Below, piece by piece: positions 22,742-31,743 of a stretch of 64,000 nucleotides of DNA; the first letter of the stretch is position 1; the number at the start of each line of letters is the position of its first letter. The translations under genes and the position numbers were made by a program. The DNA is from Nostocales cyanobacterium Centralia_MAG_434 (GTDB lineage: Bacteria; Cyanobacteriota; Cyanobacteriia; Cyanobacteriales; Nostocaceae). The stretch covers positions 1 to 64,000 of the forward strand of contig JAJPJF010000153.1 in the NCBI GenBank assembly GCA_021324415.1, in the 5' to 3' direction. Under the pieces are notes generated by a model. That model ran no database searches and had not been told where the DNA came from. It was given only the letters and a program-made list of their open reading frames with translations.

Positions 22742-23955
22742 AATTCACGGTTAACTGCCAAGTGACCATTCAAGGCCCTAGTAAAAACATGCTCCCACAA
22801 GGGGATAATCCGTGACCAGCTAAACCGTAGTTGGATATCTGCCAAACCTTTTTGTCCCATTTCTTGAGCTTTGATAGGATCATTGAGTAATGATAAGATA
22901 GCTTGTGCTAAAGCTTTTGGATCTTTCTGTGGTACCAGCAATCCTGTAATTCCCGATTGGATGACATCAATAATACCCCCTACAGCACTGGCAATCACGG
23001 GCTTTTGGTGGGCTAAAGCTTCTATCATGACAATTCCCAAACCCTCTGTGTCACCTTTGCTATCTATAATAGCTGGCAATACAAAGATATCGCACCCAGC
23101 ATATTGATCAGCTAGTTCTTCTTTACTCACAAAACCTAGGAACTGTACATAGTTGTTCAGACCCATTGATTGGCACTGCAATTTGATTTCCTCCTCAAGA
23201 ATTCCCTTACCCACAACATGTAAACTTACAGGTTGTTGATCTAGAACTAAAGGCAGAGCTTCCAATAGATATCGTAAACCTTTACGTTCATCTAACCTAC
23301 CGACAAATAGAAGTTTAGGAATTTCCTCTGGAGAACGAGTTTTCGGTGGTTTAGCCTCAATTGTTAGACCATACGGGATAATAGTCACTGGTCCATTGTA
23401 AAGCTTACGAATCAGTGTGCAAGTATAAGACGAGTTGGCTGTCACACCTTTGGCAATGGGTAACAACCACCGCAGGATACTGGCAACAAAGCCAAACTTA
23501 TTTGCTAGCAATAATTCGGCTCCATGGAAACTAAATACCATTGGAATACCTAGCAGAAAGCTGGCAGGTAAAGCCATTAATCCATGAGGGAAAGGCCAAT
23601 GAATTTGGAGTAAATCTGGCTTTTGTTTGCGGCATACCCAAAATAATTGCAATGAACCCAGAAAGATATATAGTGCTGCAACTAGCAAATAAAGAGGTTG
23701 CCTTTGTAGTTTAGTAGGAGCACCGTCCCGTGCCAAATTCTCAAAACGTTTCGGACAGTAGCGAAAGCGATAAACTTGAATACCATCCAATACATAGCTT
23801 TTAGACGCTTCGTAAGCAGGAGCAAATACTGTAAATTTTGCAACCTTTGATTGTAAACGTAAATTTGCTTCTCTTATGAAAGCTCCATGATTTCCATCAG
23901 CCGTCATCGGATAGACTGAAGTAACGACTAAGATATGTTTGTTCTGAAGAGTCAT
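22723..23955 (-). CDS. Glycosyltransferase family 4
   Basis: 410 aa from the ATG at 23955; an upstream in-frame ATG at 23982 is possible. GT-B fold with N-terminal acceptor-side motif DGNHGAFIREANLRL and FSFHGAELL near the domain junction, and the GT4 donor-site motifs KLLFVGRLDERKGLRYLLEAL, VLPAIIDSKGDTEGLGIVMIEALAHQKPVIAS with the EX7E-type pair. A retaining transferase using a nucleotide sugar at the cytoplasmic membrane face; specificity unknown. Lies between a GT2 and an adaptor gene in one minus-strand operon. Confidence 0.93.
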   Translation of the reverse strand: MTLQNKHILVVTSVYPMTADGNHGAFIREANLRLQSKVAKFTVFAPAYEASKSYVLDGIQVYRFRYCPKRFENLARDGAPTKLQRQPLYLLVAALYIFLGSLQLFWVCRKQKPDLLQIHWPFPHGLMALPASFLLGIPMVFSFHGAELLLANKFGFVASILRWLLPIAKGVTANSSYTCTLIRKLYNGPVTIIPYGLTIEAKPPKTRSPEEIPKLLFVGRLDERKGLRYLLEALPLVLDQQPVSLHVVGKGILEEEIKLQCQSMGLNNYVQFLGFVSKEELADQYAGCDIFVLPAIIDSKGDTEGLGIVMIEALAHQKPVIASAVGGIIDVIQSGITGLLVPQKDPKALAQAILSLLNDPIKAQEMGQKGLADIQLRFSWSRIIPLWEHVFTRALNGHLAVNRELITDNR

Positions 23956-24024
23956 AGGCTGGAAACAGTGATGAGGGGTCATGGAGCATAGGAATTGTCT
24001 GAGCTATTCTCAATAATCTCCTAC

Positions 24025-24891
24025 TTAATGAGTTGAACTCTTACTACTCGTTAAGTCTCTAATCTCAATAGGTTGTCTTGGATAAAAACTGGAATAATTG
24101 GTTGCTACATTTATTTGTTTTTGAGCACTTTGCTGAGTTATTTGACGACCCTCAGTGATAAACCACCACCATAATTTTGTGAAATCGATCGCCGAAGTCA
24201 CAAGGCGTCCTTTGCCAAATTTACTTTTTCCAGAATAACGAGCATGCCAAGGAGTGGGAGTTTCTGTGATGCGATATCCCTGTGCTGCTAGTATTGCTAA
24301 CAGATAGCGGTGTGTGATTCTTTCAATAGGCAAGTTTAATAGTATGTCACGACGAACTAGTTTAATCCAATTCATGTCGTGAATGTTTAACCCGAAGACC
24401 AAACGACAAGCCAAGTTAGCAATCAAAGATGCAAAGATTTTGCCATCTCCACGTTTTTGCCGCCAGCCTGCAACTGCGTCTACTCCAGAATCACACGCTT
24501 TTAATAGTAATGGTAAGTCAGTCCGAGGATCAGACTCTAGATCAGCTTGTCCCCAAAATATCCAATCAGTTTTGACATGGACTAAAGCTGTCTTCCACAC
24601 TTCAGTAACACCACGTCTTTTAGGATGACGAATGACTCTCAAAAAGTCATATTTCTTGCTCAACTGGGCGAGAATAATTGGACTATTATCTGTACTGCCA
24701 TCATCAATTACAATAACTGGTAAGGTAAAACCGAGATCCTGGAACGTTTCCTCCAAACTTAGTAGGAGCTTCTCTAAATTACCTTCCTCATTCAACGCTG
24801 GAATGACTACTGTAACGGAACGACTCTGATATGCGGGCTTTAACGCAAATCGCGAGTTATGTTCCTGATGAGCATATTTTTTGTCAAACAT
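24025..24891 (-). CDS. Glycosyltransferase family 2 (polyprenyl-phosphate sugar synthase-like)
   Basis: 288 aa. GT-A motifs are clear: VTVVIPALNEEGNLEKLL, VIVIDDGSTDNS and the metal-site-like QADLESDPRTDLP, followed by a region with DMNWIKLVRRDIL, as in dolichyl-phosphate mannose synthase-type enzymes. Unlike many bacterial relatives it has no pair of C-terminal membrane helices. First gene of the six-gene block; the GT39-like product three genes downstream would need exactly such a polyprenyl-phosphate sugar, which makes a donor-synthesis role attractive but unproven. Confidence 0.88.
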   Translation of the reverse strand: MFDKKYAHQEHNSRFALKPAYQSRSVTVVIPALNEEGNLEKLLLSLEETFQDLGFTLPVIVIDDGSTDNSPIILAQLSKKYDFLRVIRHPKRRGVTEVWKTALVHVKTDWIFWGQADLESDPRTDLPLLLKACDSGVDAVAGWRQKRGDGKIFASLIANLACRLVFGLNIHDMNWIKLVRRDILLNLPIERITHRYLLAILAAQGYRITETPTPWHARYSGKSKFGKGRLVTSAIDFTKLWWWFITEGRQITQQSAQKQINVATNYSSFYPRQPIEIRDLTSSKSSTH

Positions 24892-25919
24892 CTTGTCTTT
24901 ACCTTACGCCTAATTTTCTTGATTCCGGTTCGATGTAATTAAGTGAGTCGGTATAAACTCCAAGGAAACTTGTGAGACAGCGAGTAATTCAACGGAGGAA
25001 AACCCTGTAAAAGAAGCTAGAGGTTGTATCGGGAGTTTTTGCCCTTTGGTAGCGACTGCAAATCCGTTGGCGCAGTGTCTCTGATAAAAGAAGGGTGAGA
25101 ATCGTCCTTAAGCAGATGTCATCATAGTTGCTAGTTAAGGAAAAAGGACGATCAACATAGTTATGTTTATGTTTATTAGCACTCAGTTACTAACTTAGGT
25201 CCAACTTCACTTATTTCGACCGATTTATGAGGAATGGATGTTGAAAAAAACAGTTATTTTTAACCAATGCGGTAGATGTTAAGTAAATGCCCATTTTCTT
25301 GAAACCAGAACAAATCTGCAAATTTTGAGTCATATCTGCAAGCACACACTTAATGCTTGCATTATTCTGTTCTTTTGCTGATCAGTTCAGAACAGCTACA
25401 AAAACAAAGGAATTTCGCCAACTAGTTATTGACTTTTAGAAAGCTTTCATTGAGTGGTAGATGCTCGCATTCCTCTGTTTTCGGGAATTCAAGCCACACA
25501 CATGCATTGTGTTTTGTCACTTTTAATAAGTATAAAGGGTTTTGTAAAAAAATCAACAAATTTTTTTTAATTTTTTTGTCTGTTTTAAAGTTCTGATTAA
25601 TTTTTCCTTTTAGAACGAAAAAATAATTATTTTCTTTTATAGATAGAGTATAATTTTTGTTAGTTTGGGGATAATCTATAAGTATTTATACGCCATAATT
25701 TCGTTTTTGTTACAAACTGTTACTACAGTGTATTTTCTTTTACAGCAAAATTATGATTGCGGGACAGTAAAATATTGCAACAATGCTGTATAATCACGCA
25801 AAAATGATAATCATTGCTTAACTCTGGAAGAGATGGGGATTTTTTGAGCAGGGGAGAAAGAATTCTGGGCAATAAGTTCTTTTCCCCTCGGCACCTATTG
25901 CTCCCTCTGCTTTGTTTGC
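24892..25919 (-). promoter_or_regulatory. 1-kb non-coding AT-rich region upstream of glycan operon
   Basis: No credible coding region. Contains an inverted repeat ATCGTCCTT (25101-25109) / AAGGACGAT (25144-25152), with a nested alternative pairing TCCTTAA/TTAAGGA, and very AT-rich stretches with A- and T-runs around 25545-25680. It probably holds the promoter and a long leader for the GT2-to-flippase operon. No known riboswitch was recognised. Confidence 0.45.
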
Positions 25920-26981
25920 TCAGGAATAAATCTTCTGGTAATACGCTTGATATTCGTCTGATAATAAAGGTTCCCACCAATCGCGGTGATGAAGGTACCA
26001 TTCAACAGTGAGGCGTAGACCCTCTTGTATGGTCACTGACGGTGACCAACCTAAGTGAGTTTTCATCTTAGTCGCGTTAATCGCGTATCTCCGATCATGT
26101 CCTGGTCTATCTTTGACAAACGTAATCAAATCTGACGTAGGACGTACGAGTAGACTGGGTGCGAGTTCGTCCATGAGAAGGCACAACATCTGCACTAAAG
26201 TAATATTTTCTACCTCATTATTGCCACCAATATTATAAGTTTCTCCTGGTATGCCAAAATGAATCACCCTATCTAAAGCAGTGCAATGGTCACCCACATA
26301 CAACCAATCCCGAACATTTTTGCCATCACCATATACTGGTAATTGCTTACCTATGAGAGCATTAATACACATTAAGGGAATTAACTTTTCTGGAAACTGA
26401 TAGGGACCATAATTATTGGAGCAATTTGTGATGATTGCTGGTAGTCTGTAAGTATGGTAATATGAACGTACTAAATGATCACTACCAGCTTTAGAAGCTG
26501 AATAAGGACTATTAGGAGCGTAAGATGTCGTTTCGGTGAAAGGAGGGTCATTAGGACCAAGACTACCGTAAACTTCATCAGTAGAAACGTGAAGAAAACG
26601 ATAATAATCTGGCTTTAATGTGACCTCCCAATGCTGACGGAAAGCCTCTAGCAAAGTGAAAGTTCCTACCACATTTGTTTGTACAAAAGCACTAGGTCCT
26701 AAAATCGAGCGATCTACATGGGATTCAGCAGCAAAGTGGGCAATCGTGTCAATGTTTTCCGTTTGTAGTATCTGATCTATAACAGCGCGATCGCAAATAT
26801 TTCCCTGTACAAAGCGAAAATTCTCTCGTCCCTCAAGAGCAGCTAAATTACAGCGGTTTCCTGCATAGGTGAGAGCATCCAAGACAACAACTTGATCATT
26901 CGGATAAGTGCGACACCAGTGGTGCACAAAATTTGAACCAATAAACCCCGCACCACCGGTCACTAGCAATCGATGATTCAT
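25920..26981 (-). CDS. rfbB: dTDP-glucose 4,6-dehydratase
   Basis: 353 aa from ATG 26981. Extended SDR enzyme with NAD-binding TGGAGFIGSNF at the N-terminus, HFAAESHVDRS, STDEVYGSLG, and the catalytic YSASKAGSD (Tyr-x3-Lys). It converts dTDP-glucose to dTDP-4-keto-6-deoxyglucose, the precursor of dTDP-rhamnose and other deoxysugars for surface glycans. Further downstream sites (NNYGPYQFPEKLIP, DRPGHDRRYAI) match RfbB. The companion rfbA, rfbC and rfbD are not here. Separated by 44 bp from the upstream kinase gene. Confidence 0.97.
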   Translation of the reverse strand: MNHRLLVTGGAGFIGSNFVHHWCRTYPNDQVVVLDALTYAGNRCNLAALEGRENFRFVQGNICDRAVIDQILQTENIDTIAHFAAESHVDRSILGPSAFVQTNVVGTFTLLEAFRQHWEVTLKPDYYRFLHVSTDEVYGSLGPNDPPFTETTSYAPNSPYSASKAGSDHLVRSYYHTYRLPAIITNCSNNYGPYQFPEKLIPLMCINALIGKQLPVYGDGKNVRDWLYVGDHCTALDRVIHFGIPGETYNIGGNNEVENITLVQMLCLLMDELAPSLLVRPTSDLITFVKDRPGHDRRYAINATKMKTHLGWSPSVTIQEGLRLTVEWYLHHRDWWEPLLSDEYQAYYQKIYS

Positions 26982-27025
26982 CAAAATACACTCCTCTTGG
27001 CGCTTTTTGCCTTATGAACAGGTTG

Positions 27026-28054
27026 TTAACTTTCTTCTAACAACGCATGTAATGCCATCTTCATTTCTATTGGTGTTGTCGTTGTTGTCCCAAATTGACG
27101 CACTACAATGCTAGCGGCTAAATTACCTAAAACTGCTGCCTCCCAAGCTGATGCGCCAGACGTTAGACCTAGAGTCAAGGCTGCTGCAACAGTATCCCCT
27201 GCACCTGTAACATCAAACACCTCTGTCCTGTTAAAAGCTGGAATATGATGTTCACTTCCAGCACGGTTGAATAAACTCATCCCTTGCTCACCACGAGTGA
27301 TCAAAACATACTGTGCTTGTGTCAATGCTATGAGATCACTTCCTGCTTGAGTTAAACTCACATCATCGGTAATCTTATAGCCTACAGCAAGTTCTGCTTC
27401 GGGGAGATTAGGGGTAAATAACGTTGCTCCTTGATATCGTTCCAAATGCTTTTGGGCATCTACTATTGTCCGAGGAGCAGACAAAGCCGCTGCAATAACA
27501 GGCTGAGTTAAGGTTCCATCACCATAGTCGGAACATATGACGGCATCTACTGAATGGCTTTGCTCTTTAGTGTATTCGGCTAGTTGTAATTGCAAATCCA
27601 TATCTGGTAACTCATCTGATTTTCGGTCTATCCGAACTATTTGCTGAGTTACTGATTGACGTGAATGACCAGAAATTCGTGTTTTAGTAACTGTTGGGCG
27701 ATGTGGATCAATAAGAACACCATCAGTATTGACCCCAGCTGCTTCTAACAAACCGCGTAACGCCTTTCCCTGATCATCTTTGCCTAAAAGTCCCACAGCC
27801 AAAACCTTAGCTCCCAACTGGGCAAAGTTATAAACTGCATTTGCCCCACCGCCTGGTACTTGCTTAGTAGTTTCATGACGGAGAATTAAGACTGGTGCTT
27901 CCCTGGAAATTCTTTCTACCTGACCAGTCAAAAACTCGTCTAAAGTCAAATCTCCAATCACAAGCACCCGTGCTTCGGTGAATCGTTCTAGCAGATAAAA
28001 TAATCGGTCAGCTGAGGCATGTAACTGAATCTTGAACGCAGAGTCTAAAGTCAT
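27026..28054 (-). CDS. PfkB-family kinase, D-glycero-beta-D-manno-heptose-7-phosphate kinase-like (HldE N-domain)
   Basis: 342 aa. Ribokinase-fold signatures: KQVPGGGANAVYNFAQLGAKV and the C-terminal DVTGAGDTVAAALTLGL (anion hole and catalytic Asp). The opening VLVIGDLTLDEFLTGQVERISREAPV is characteristic of RfaE domain I, which phosphorylates heptose 7-phosphate at C1 in ADP-heptose synthesis. The nucleotidyltransferase domain found in fused HldE is absent, so a separate hldC-like gene would be needed. Located with rfbB, consistent with supply of nucleotide sugars for envelope polymers. Confidence 0.85.
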   Translation of the reverse strand: MTLDSAFKIQLHASADRLFYLLERFTEARVLVIGDLTLDEFLTGQVERISREAPVLILRHETTKQVPGGGANAVYNFAQLGAKVLAVGLLGKDDQGKALRGLLEAAGVNTDGVLIDPHRPTVTKTRISGHSRQSVTQQIVRIDRKSDELPDMDLQLQLAEYTKEQSHSVDAVICSDYGDGTLTQPVIAAALSAPRTIVDAQKHLERYQGATLFTPNLPEAELAVGYKITDDVSLTQAGSDLIALTQAQYVLITRGEQGMSLFNRAGSEHHIPAFNRTEVFDVTGAGDTVAAALTLGLTSGASAWEAAVLGNLAASIVVRQFGTTTTTPIEMKMALHALLEES

Positions 28055-28092
28055 GTTTGTTGTTAGTGCTTAGTGGAATGGTCTCTTAACCA

Positions 28093-28779
28093 TTAACCAC
28101 TAACAATTTTCTCTTGCCAATACACTTTAATAAAATGTGCCTCGCGACCATTCATGTCATGAGTGCATGTGATATTTTCAATAGCTAGGTTAAAAGGAAT
28201 AGCAGTTGTCAGGTAACGTTGTGCGAAAACACCAATATCAGGTGCAAGTTCAGACGCCGTCGTCGCCGCCAATCCTAAACCAATCAATTGCTCTATGAGT
28301 CCTCGTGGTAATAATAGATGTACACTCACAGCTAAGCCAGCTGTCAACAACATTGACGCTGATACATTTGTACCACATCGGGGATGTATAGCCAAATCCC
28401 ACTCACCACTCGTGAGGCGGTGCAGGGCAAGTGTGACGGCACGTCGCAAATCGCTGATATTTACCTTGCCATAGAGATAAAACCCTTGTTCTGTGGACAA
28501 CCCGCTTAATAGTTCATTATCCATGGAAATATTGCTAGAGGCTCTTGTGGGAGTGTGAGCGCGAGTTAACTCACTCAGAACCCAGACGGTACCATGTTCT
28601 AGAGCGTGAACCTGCCGCAGCATCAAAAATTCTTTCAACCCTGGAATAAATGATAATTGTTTGAGTAAATCAGTATCTTGTGTAGGTTGTGGGTAGTCTA
28701 AGGCTCCGATTGGCGCTTTACCATATAGAAGTGCTGTAAAATCAAAATTAAAAAAGTCAGCAGAAGCAGAGGTATTCAT
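28093..28779 (-). CDS. DUF6391 family conserved cyanobacterial protein
   Basis: 228 aa. Diagnostic segments are LRQVHALEHGTVWVLSEL near residue 55 and LAIHPRCGTNVSASMLL near 130, a conserved His/Cys pattern (HALEH, HPxCGTN) suggestive of metal binding. One hydrophobic span follows the second motif. Function unknown. It starts a minus-strand group with the heptose-kinase-like gene 38 bp away, but a functional link is only positional. Confidence 0.75.
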   Translation of the reverse strand: MNTSASADFFNFDFTALLYGKAPIGALDYPQPTQDTDLLKQLSFIPGLKEFLMLRQVHALEHGTVWVLSELTRAHTPTRASSNISMDNELLSGLSTEQGFYLYGKVNISDLRRAVTLALHRLTSGEWDLAIHPRCGTNVSASMLLTAGLAVSVHLLLPRGLIEQLIGLGLAATTASELAPDIGVFAQRYLTTAIPFNLAIENITCTHDMNGREAHFIKVYWQEKIVSG

Positions 28780-29144
28780 AGCAACACTGCTCCTAGGTTA
28801 GATAGAGCAATATATATTTCTTTCAAATGTAACGCTTGAATTAGTCGATTGTTGCTAATTTTTGTTGATAAAGCCGTATATGCCTAATGAAGGAAAGGAA
28901 AAATTTCCGAAAAACTTGAGCTAAAAGGTTTTGGGTGTGGGGAATCAAGAATTCGAACTTATGAGTTGAAAACAAGCCATTCAATGAGATGAACCCTAGA
29001 CCCTACACCCTACCTTTTACACCCTGGCAATAGAAGAATTTGCCTTTTAACTTTTTTCGAGAGGACAAAAACAATGAACCGCCAATTACAAATAGGTTGG
29101 CAGTGTATCAGACGCAGTTCATCCCGTCTTTACAGGCAAATTGT
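28780..29144. other. Intergenic region with CCCTA-type repeats and a small ORF
   Basis: 365 bp. Includes a CCCTA-rich tract (about 28992-29025) resembling short tandem repeats, and a possible 24-codon plus-strand ORF (29074-29148) preceded by GAGAGGA. No other features recognised. Confidence 0.4.
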
Positions 29145-29148
29145 CTAA
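29074..29148 (+). CDS. Possible 24-aa peptide ORF
   Basis: An ATG with a well-spaced purine-rich Shine-Dalgarno (GAGAGGA, 8 bp upstream) opens a 24-codon frame rich in Arg, Gln and Ser, ending in TAA. It overlaps the 3' end of the opposite-strand PedR-like gene by four bases. It matches no small photosynthesis protein that I know. It may be a chance ORF. Confidence 0.25.
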   Translation: MNRQLQIGWQCIRRSSSRLYRQIV

Positions 29149-29408
29149 TCGTTTTGGTTTGGTAAAGCACAGCAATTAACATCGTTCAAGCATACTTTAC
29201 CCCATTGCAAAGCCCAACGTACAAGAGCTACTCGGTTGTCTGTCCCGGTCTTAGTAAGAATATTGCTGATGTGGTTATCAACTGTACGCTTGCTAATTTC
29301 CAGTTTAGCTGCAATTTCTTGGTTAGTTAAGCCAGCGGCCACTAAATCGATAATTTGCAGTTCTCTGTCTGACAGACTTACAGGGGTCTGAGACTCGCCA
29401 CCAGCCAT
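29145..29408 (-). CDS. pedR: LuxR-type HTH regulator, PedR-like
   Basis: 87 aa consisting almost only of a GerE/LuxR DNA-binding domain: LSDRELQIIDLVAAGLTNQEIAAKL then the recognition helix ISKRTVDNHISNIL. There is no receiver domain. The size and sequence resemble cyanobacterial PedR, a small regulator whose activity responds to photosynthetic electron transport through thioredoxin. Cys residues at 73, 79 and 80 near the C-terminus could provide the redox switch described for that protein. The call as PedR ortholog is inference from size, domain and C-terminal cysteines. Confidence 0.75.
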   Translation of the reverse strand: MAGGESQTPVSLSDRELQIIDLVAAGLTNQEIAAKLEISKRTVDNHISNILTKTGTDNRVALVRWALQWGKVCLNDVNCCALPNQND

Positions 29409-29743
29409 GAGCTATTCAATCCTCCCTTGGTATATGTACTTAATCCTCTTTCTCATTCTAGAAGATTCTTTTGAAGGTAGGTATTTCAACTGTTAGCAAC
29501 AATACTTTTATTGATATTTTATTTTTGGTTAAAGTGGACAGTAATTTATAATACAAAATACTAGTGTTAGATATAACATTAAATTTTGGCATTACTGATT
29601 TTCTACTGATATAAAAAATAACGCTTAATTAAGAGCTGATTGTTAATTTCAAGAATTGTATGGACAACTGCCGACATAAGAGCCGAAATTATTGTAAATT
29701 TTGTACGGGAAATTCTAATCGAAAATAAAAAATCTAGAATTCA
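29409..29743. promoter_or_regulatory. Divergent promoter region, pedR-like / fructokinase
   Basis: 335 bp of AT-rich DNA without coding capacity. It must carry the divergent promoters of both genes. No operator, riboswitch or repeat was identified with confidence. Confidence 0.4.
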
Positions 29744-30721
29744 ATGAGTAATCCCCGTGTTTTATGTGTGGGTGAAGTTTTGTTTGATTGTTTAGCTGAC
29801 CAGTTAGGGCTAAAACTGGAGCAAGTCGAGTCTTGGACTCCCTATCCAGGAGGAGCACCAGCAAATGTTGCCTGTGCTTTAACAAAGTTAGGAACATCAG
29901 CAGGATTCATCGGTGCTGTGGGTGAGGATGAATCTGGAAATGCGCTGGTCAGGCTTCTACAAGAAGTAGGTGTTGATACAACAGGCATACAACGTCATCC
30001 AACAGCACCAACGCGGCAAGTTTATGTGGTACGGGATCTAGCAGGCGATCGCAGCTTTGCTGGCTTCGGTGAATACAATACTACTGAATTTGCTGATACC
30101 AAGCTCAACGCTGATTTGTTAGCGCAACCTCTGTTTCAAGAAGCAGATTTTCTAGTTTTGGGCACTTTGGAATTAGCTTATCCAGAAAGTGGGCGTGCTA
30201 TTCACCGTGCTCTTGAATTAGCAGAACTATTTGATATTAAGGTTTTGCTAGATATCAATTGGCGTCCTGTATTTTGGCCTGATCATGACATAGCTCTGCC
30301 AAAAATTCGAGAATTCTTTAAAAGAGTCGATTTTATTAAACTTTCTAAAGAAGAAGCTGAATGGTTATTTGACACGACTGATCCAGGCGCAATCACCTAT
30401 CGTCTAAATTCTGTTGAAGGGGTGATAGTGACAGATGGAGCCCAAGGAATCAGCTACTGTCTCGGCGAAACTGAAGGTAAGCTTCCTGCTTTTTCTATCC
30501 CAGTGGTGGATACAACCGGAGCAGGAGATAGTTTTGTTGCAGGGTTTATCCACCAGATCTGTCAATATGGGCTTGCAAGCTTGAGCGAGCCAGAAATAGT
30601 TAAAAAAATTGTCACTTATGCCAGTGCTGCAGGAGCTTTGACGACAATGAAACCAGGGGCGATCGCTTCTCAACCGACAGCAGCAGAAGTCGAAGCTTTT
30701 CTTGCAACCCATCAACTATAA
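29744..30721 (+). CDS. PfkB-family fructokinase-like sugar kinase
   Basis: 325 aa. PfkB signature 1 (WTPYPGGAPANVACALTKLG) and signature 2 (VVDTTGAGDSFVAGFI), with the catalytic Asp in TGAGD. The N-terminus RVLCVGEVLFDCLADQ and lid region DLAGDRSFAGFGEYN fit fructokinases, which phosphorylate fructose released from sucrose to fructose 6-phosphate. Other sugars cannot be excluded. Single gene transcribed away from pedR-like. Confidence 0.88.
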   Translation: MSNPRVLCVGEVLFDCLADQLGLKLEQVESWTPYPGGAPANVACALTKLGTSAGFIGAVGEDESGNALVRLLQEVGVDTTGIQRHPTAPTRQVYVVRDLAGDRSFAGFGEYNTTEFADTKLNADLLAQPLFQEADFLVLGTLELAYPESGRAIHRALELAELFDIKVLLDINWRPVFWPDHDIALPKIREFFKRVDFIKLSKEEAEWLFDTTDPGAITYRLNSVEGVIVTDGAQGISYCLGETEGKLPAFSIPVVDTTGAGDSFVAGFIHQICQYGLASLSEPEIVKKIVTYASAAGALTTMKPGAIASQPTAAEVEAFLATHQL

Positions 30722-31364
30722 TCTAGTCGGCTACTTTTCTCATCTTCCTGCGTCTGGATAGGAAACGAGTTAGACTGGAGAAAAAAATACTATGCTTGCG
30801 ATTGTTGCCTGTTGATAGATTAACAGTTAGGGCTTGTTTTATTCATGTTTCTTGAGCATTTCTATTTTTAGAAATCAAGCCGTTTTGACTTTTCTATGTG
30901 AGAAATGAATAGAGGAAGAGATATATAAGATATAGCAATCTTACATGATTTGTAAAAATTAACAGTCTTAGAAACCGGGTTTCTTGGATAAACCCGGTTT
31001 CTCGTTTTTCACGAATCATTTATGATTGTTCTATATATAAATTATTATTAAACCATTTGTGTATTAATTTTATTGATTTCTATTTTTCACATCCAGCCAT
31101 CCCAGATTTTATTAAAAAATAAATAAACAAATTTAGTGTATCAACAATTAATACACATTTAAATCTAAAATACACGATTCATTCGTATCAATACTGTTAA
31201 ATCAAATTAGCAACATTAGTACAACAAAGAAATCAAATATTACACCAAATCATAGCATTAGAAATGTTGGTAGATTCATCAGACGAACAACAATAACTTC
31301 TATGAGTTTGGGGTGACGATTTAGTGTCTCATGCACAGCTTTAGCTCATCTGCGTATACGTATT
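30722..31364 (+). other. Intergenic region with inverted repeat and an ORF remnant
   Basis: 643 bp. Contains a long inverted repeat at 30970-31002 (see separate entry) and an open frame without start codon at 31201-31296 whose translation looks protein-like (KLATLVQQRNQILHQIIALE), possibly the end of a decayed gene. The rest is AT-rich without recognised features. Confidence 0.45.
30970..31002. repeat. Inverted repeat AGAAACCGGGTTT, composite family copy 1
   Basis: Perfect 13-bp arms around a 7-base loop, followed by TTTTTCACGAATCATTTATG. A related structure with the same downstream sequence lies at 44857-44883. It could end transcription from the fructokinase gene about 250 bp upstream. Confidence 0.8.
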
Positions 31365-31592
31365 ATGAAGATAACCTACAGCTACCAGTTCACCCATCAT
31401 ACTAACCCTGTAACGACTGACTACAAGTTTATTGTCTATCACACTCACTGCCCTGGTATTTATGATGTTATTCATGAGTTTGATGGGCTAGAAGCTTTGA
31501 ATCACTATAAGGCAGTTCAAGAGGCTACACCAGAACGGTTACAGCAGTATCTTTACATGGTTACTAAACGTGCTAGACCTAAGTCGATTTAA
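31365..31592 (+). CDS. Small hypothetical protein
   Basis: 75 aa, beginning MKITYSYQFTHHTNPVTTDY. Compact, with aromatic residues and a helical segment (YDVIHEFDGLEALNHYKAVQEATPERLQQYLYMV). No recognised domain, signal peptide or membrane span. No clear Shine-Dalgarno. The composition suggests a real soluble protein, but this is not certain. Confidence 0.45.
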   Translation: MKITYSYQFTHHTNPVTTDYKFIVYHTHCPGIYDVIHEFDGLEALNHYKAVQEATPERLQQYLYMVTKRARPKSI

Positions 31593-31743
31593 GCCATCTC
31601 GTAGTCGTAATTCATCAACATTTACACTTAATAACTAGAGATTTTACCTAGGATTAACCAAAAGTTACTGTTTGATGATTACCAGATTCTGCTAATACTG
31701 CTTTCACACTCTATACGGGAGCGAATGCCATGCATTAATTATC

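Noticed and set aside
24892-25919. Possible riboswitch or group II intron remnant
   Set aside because: No recognisable conserved core or domain V sequence; only generic hairpins and AT-rich DNA.
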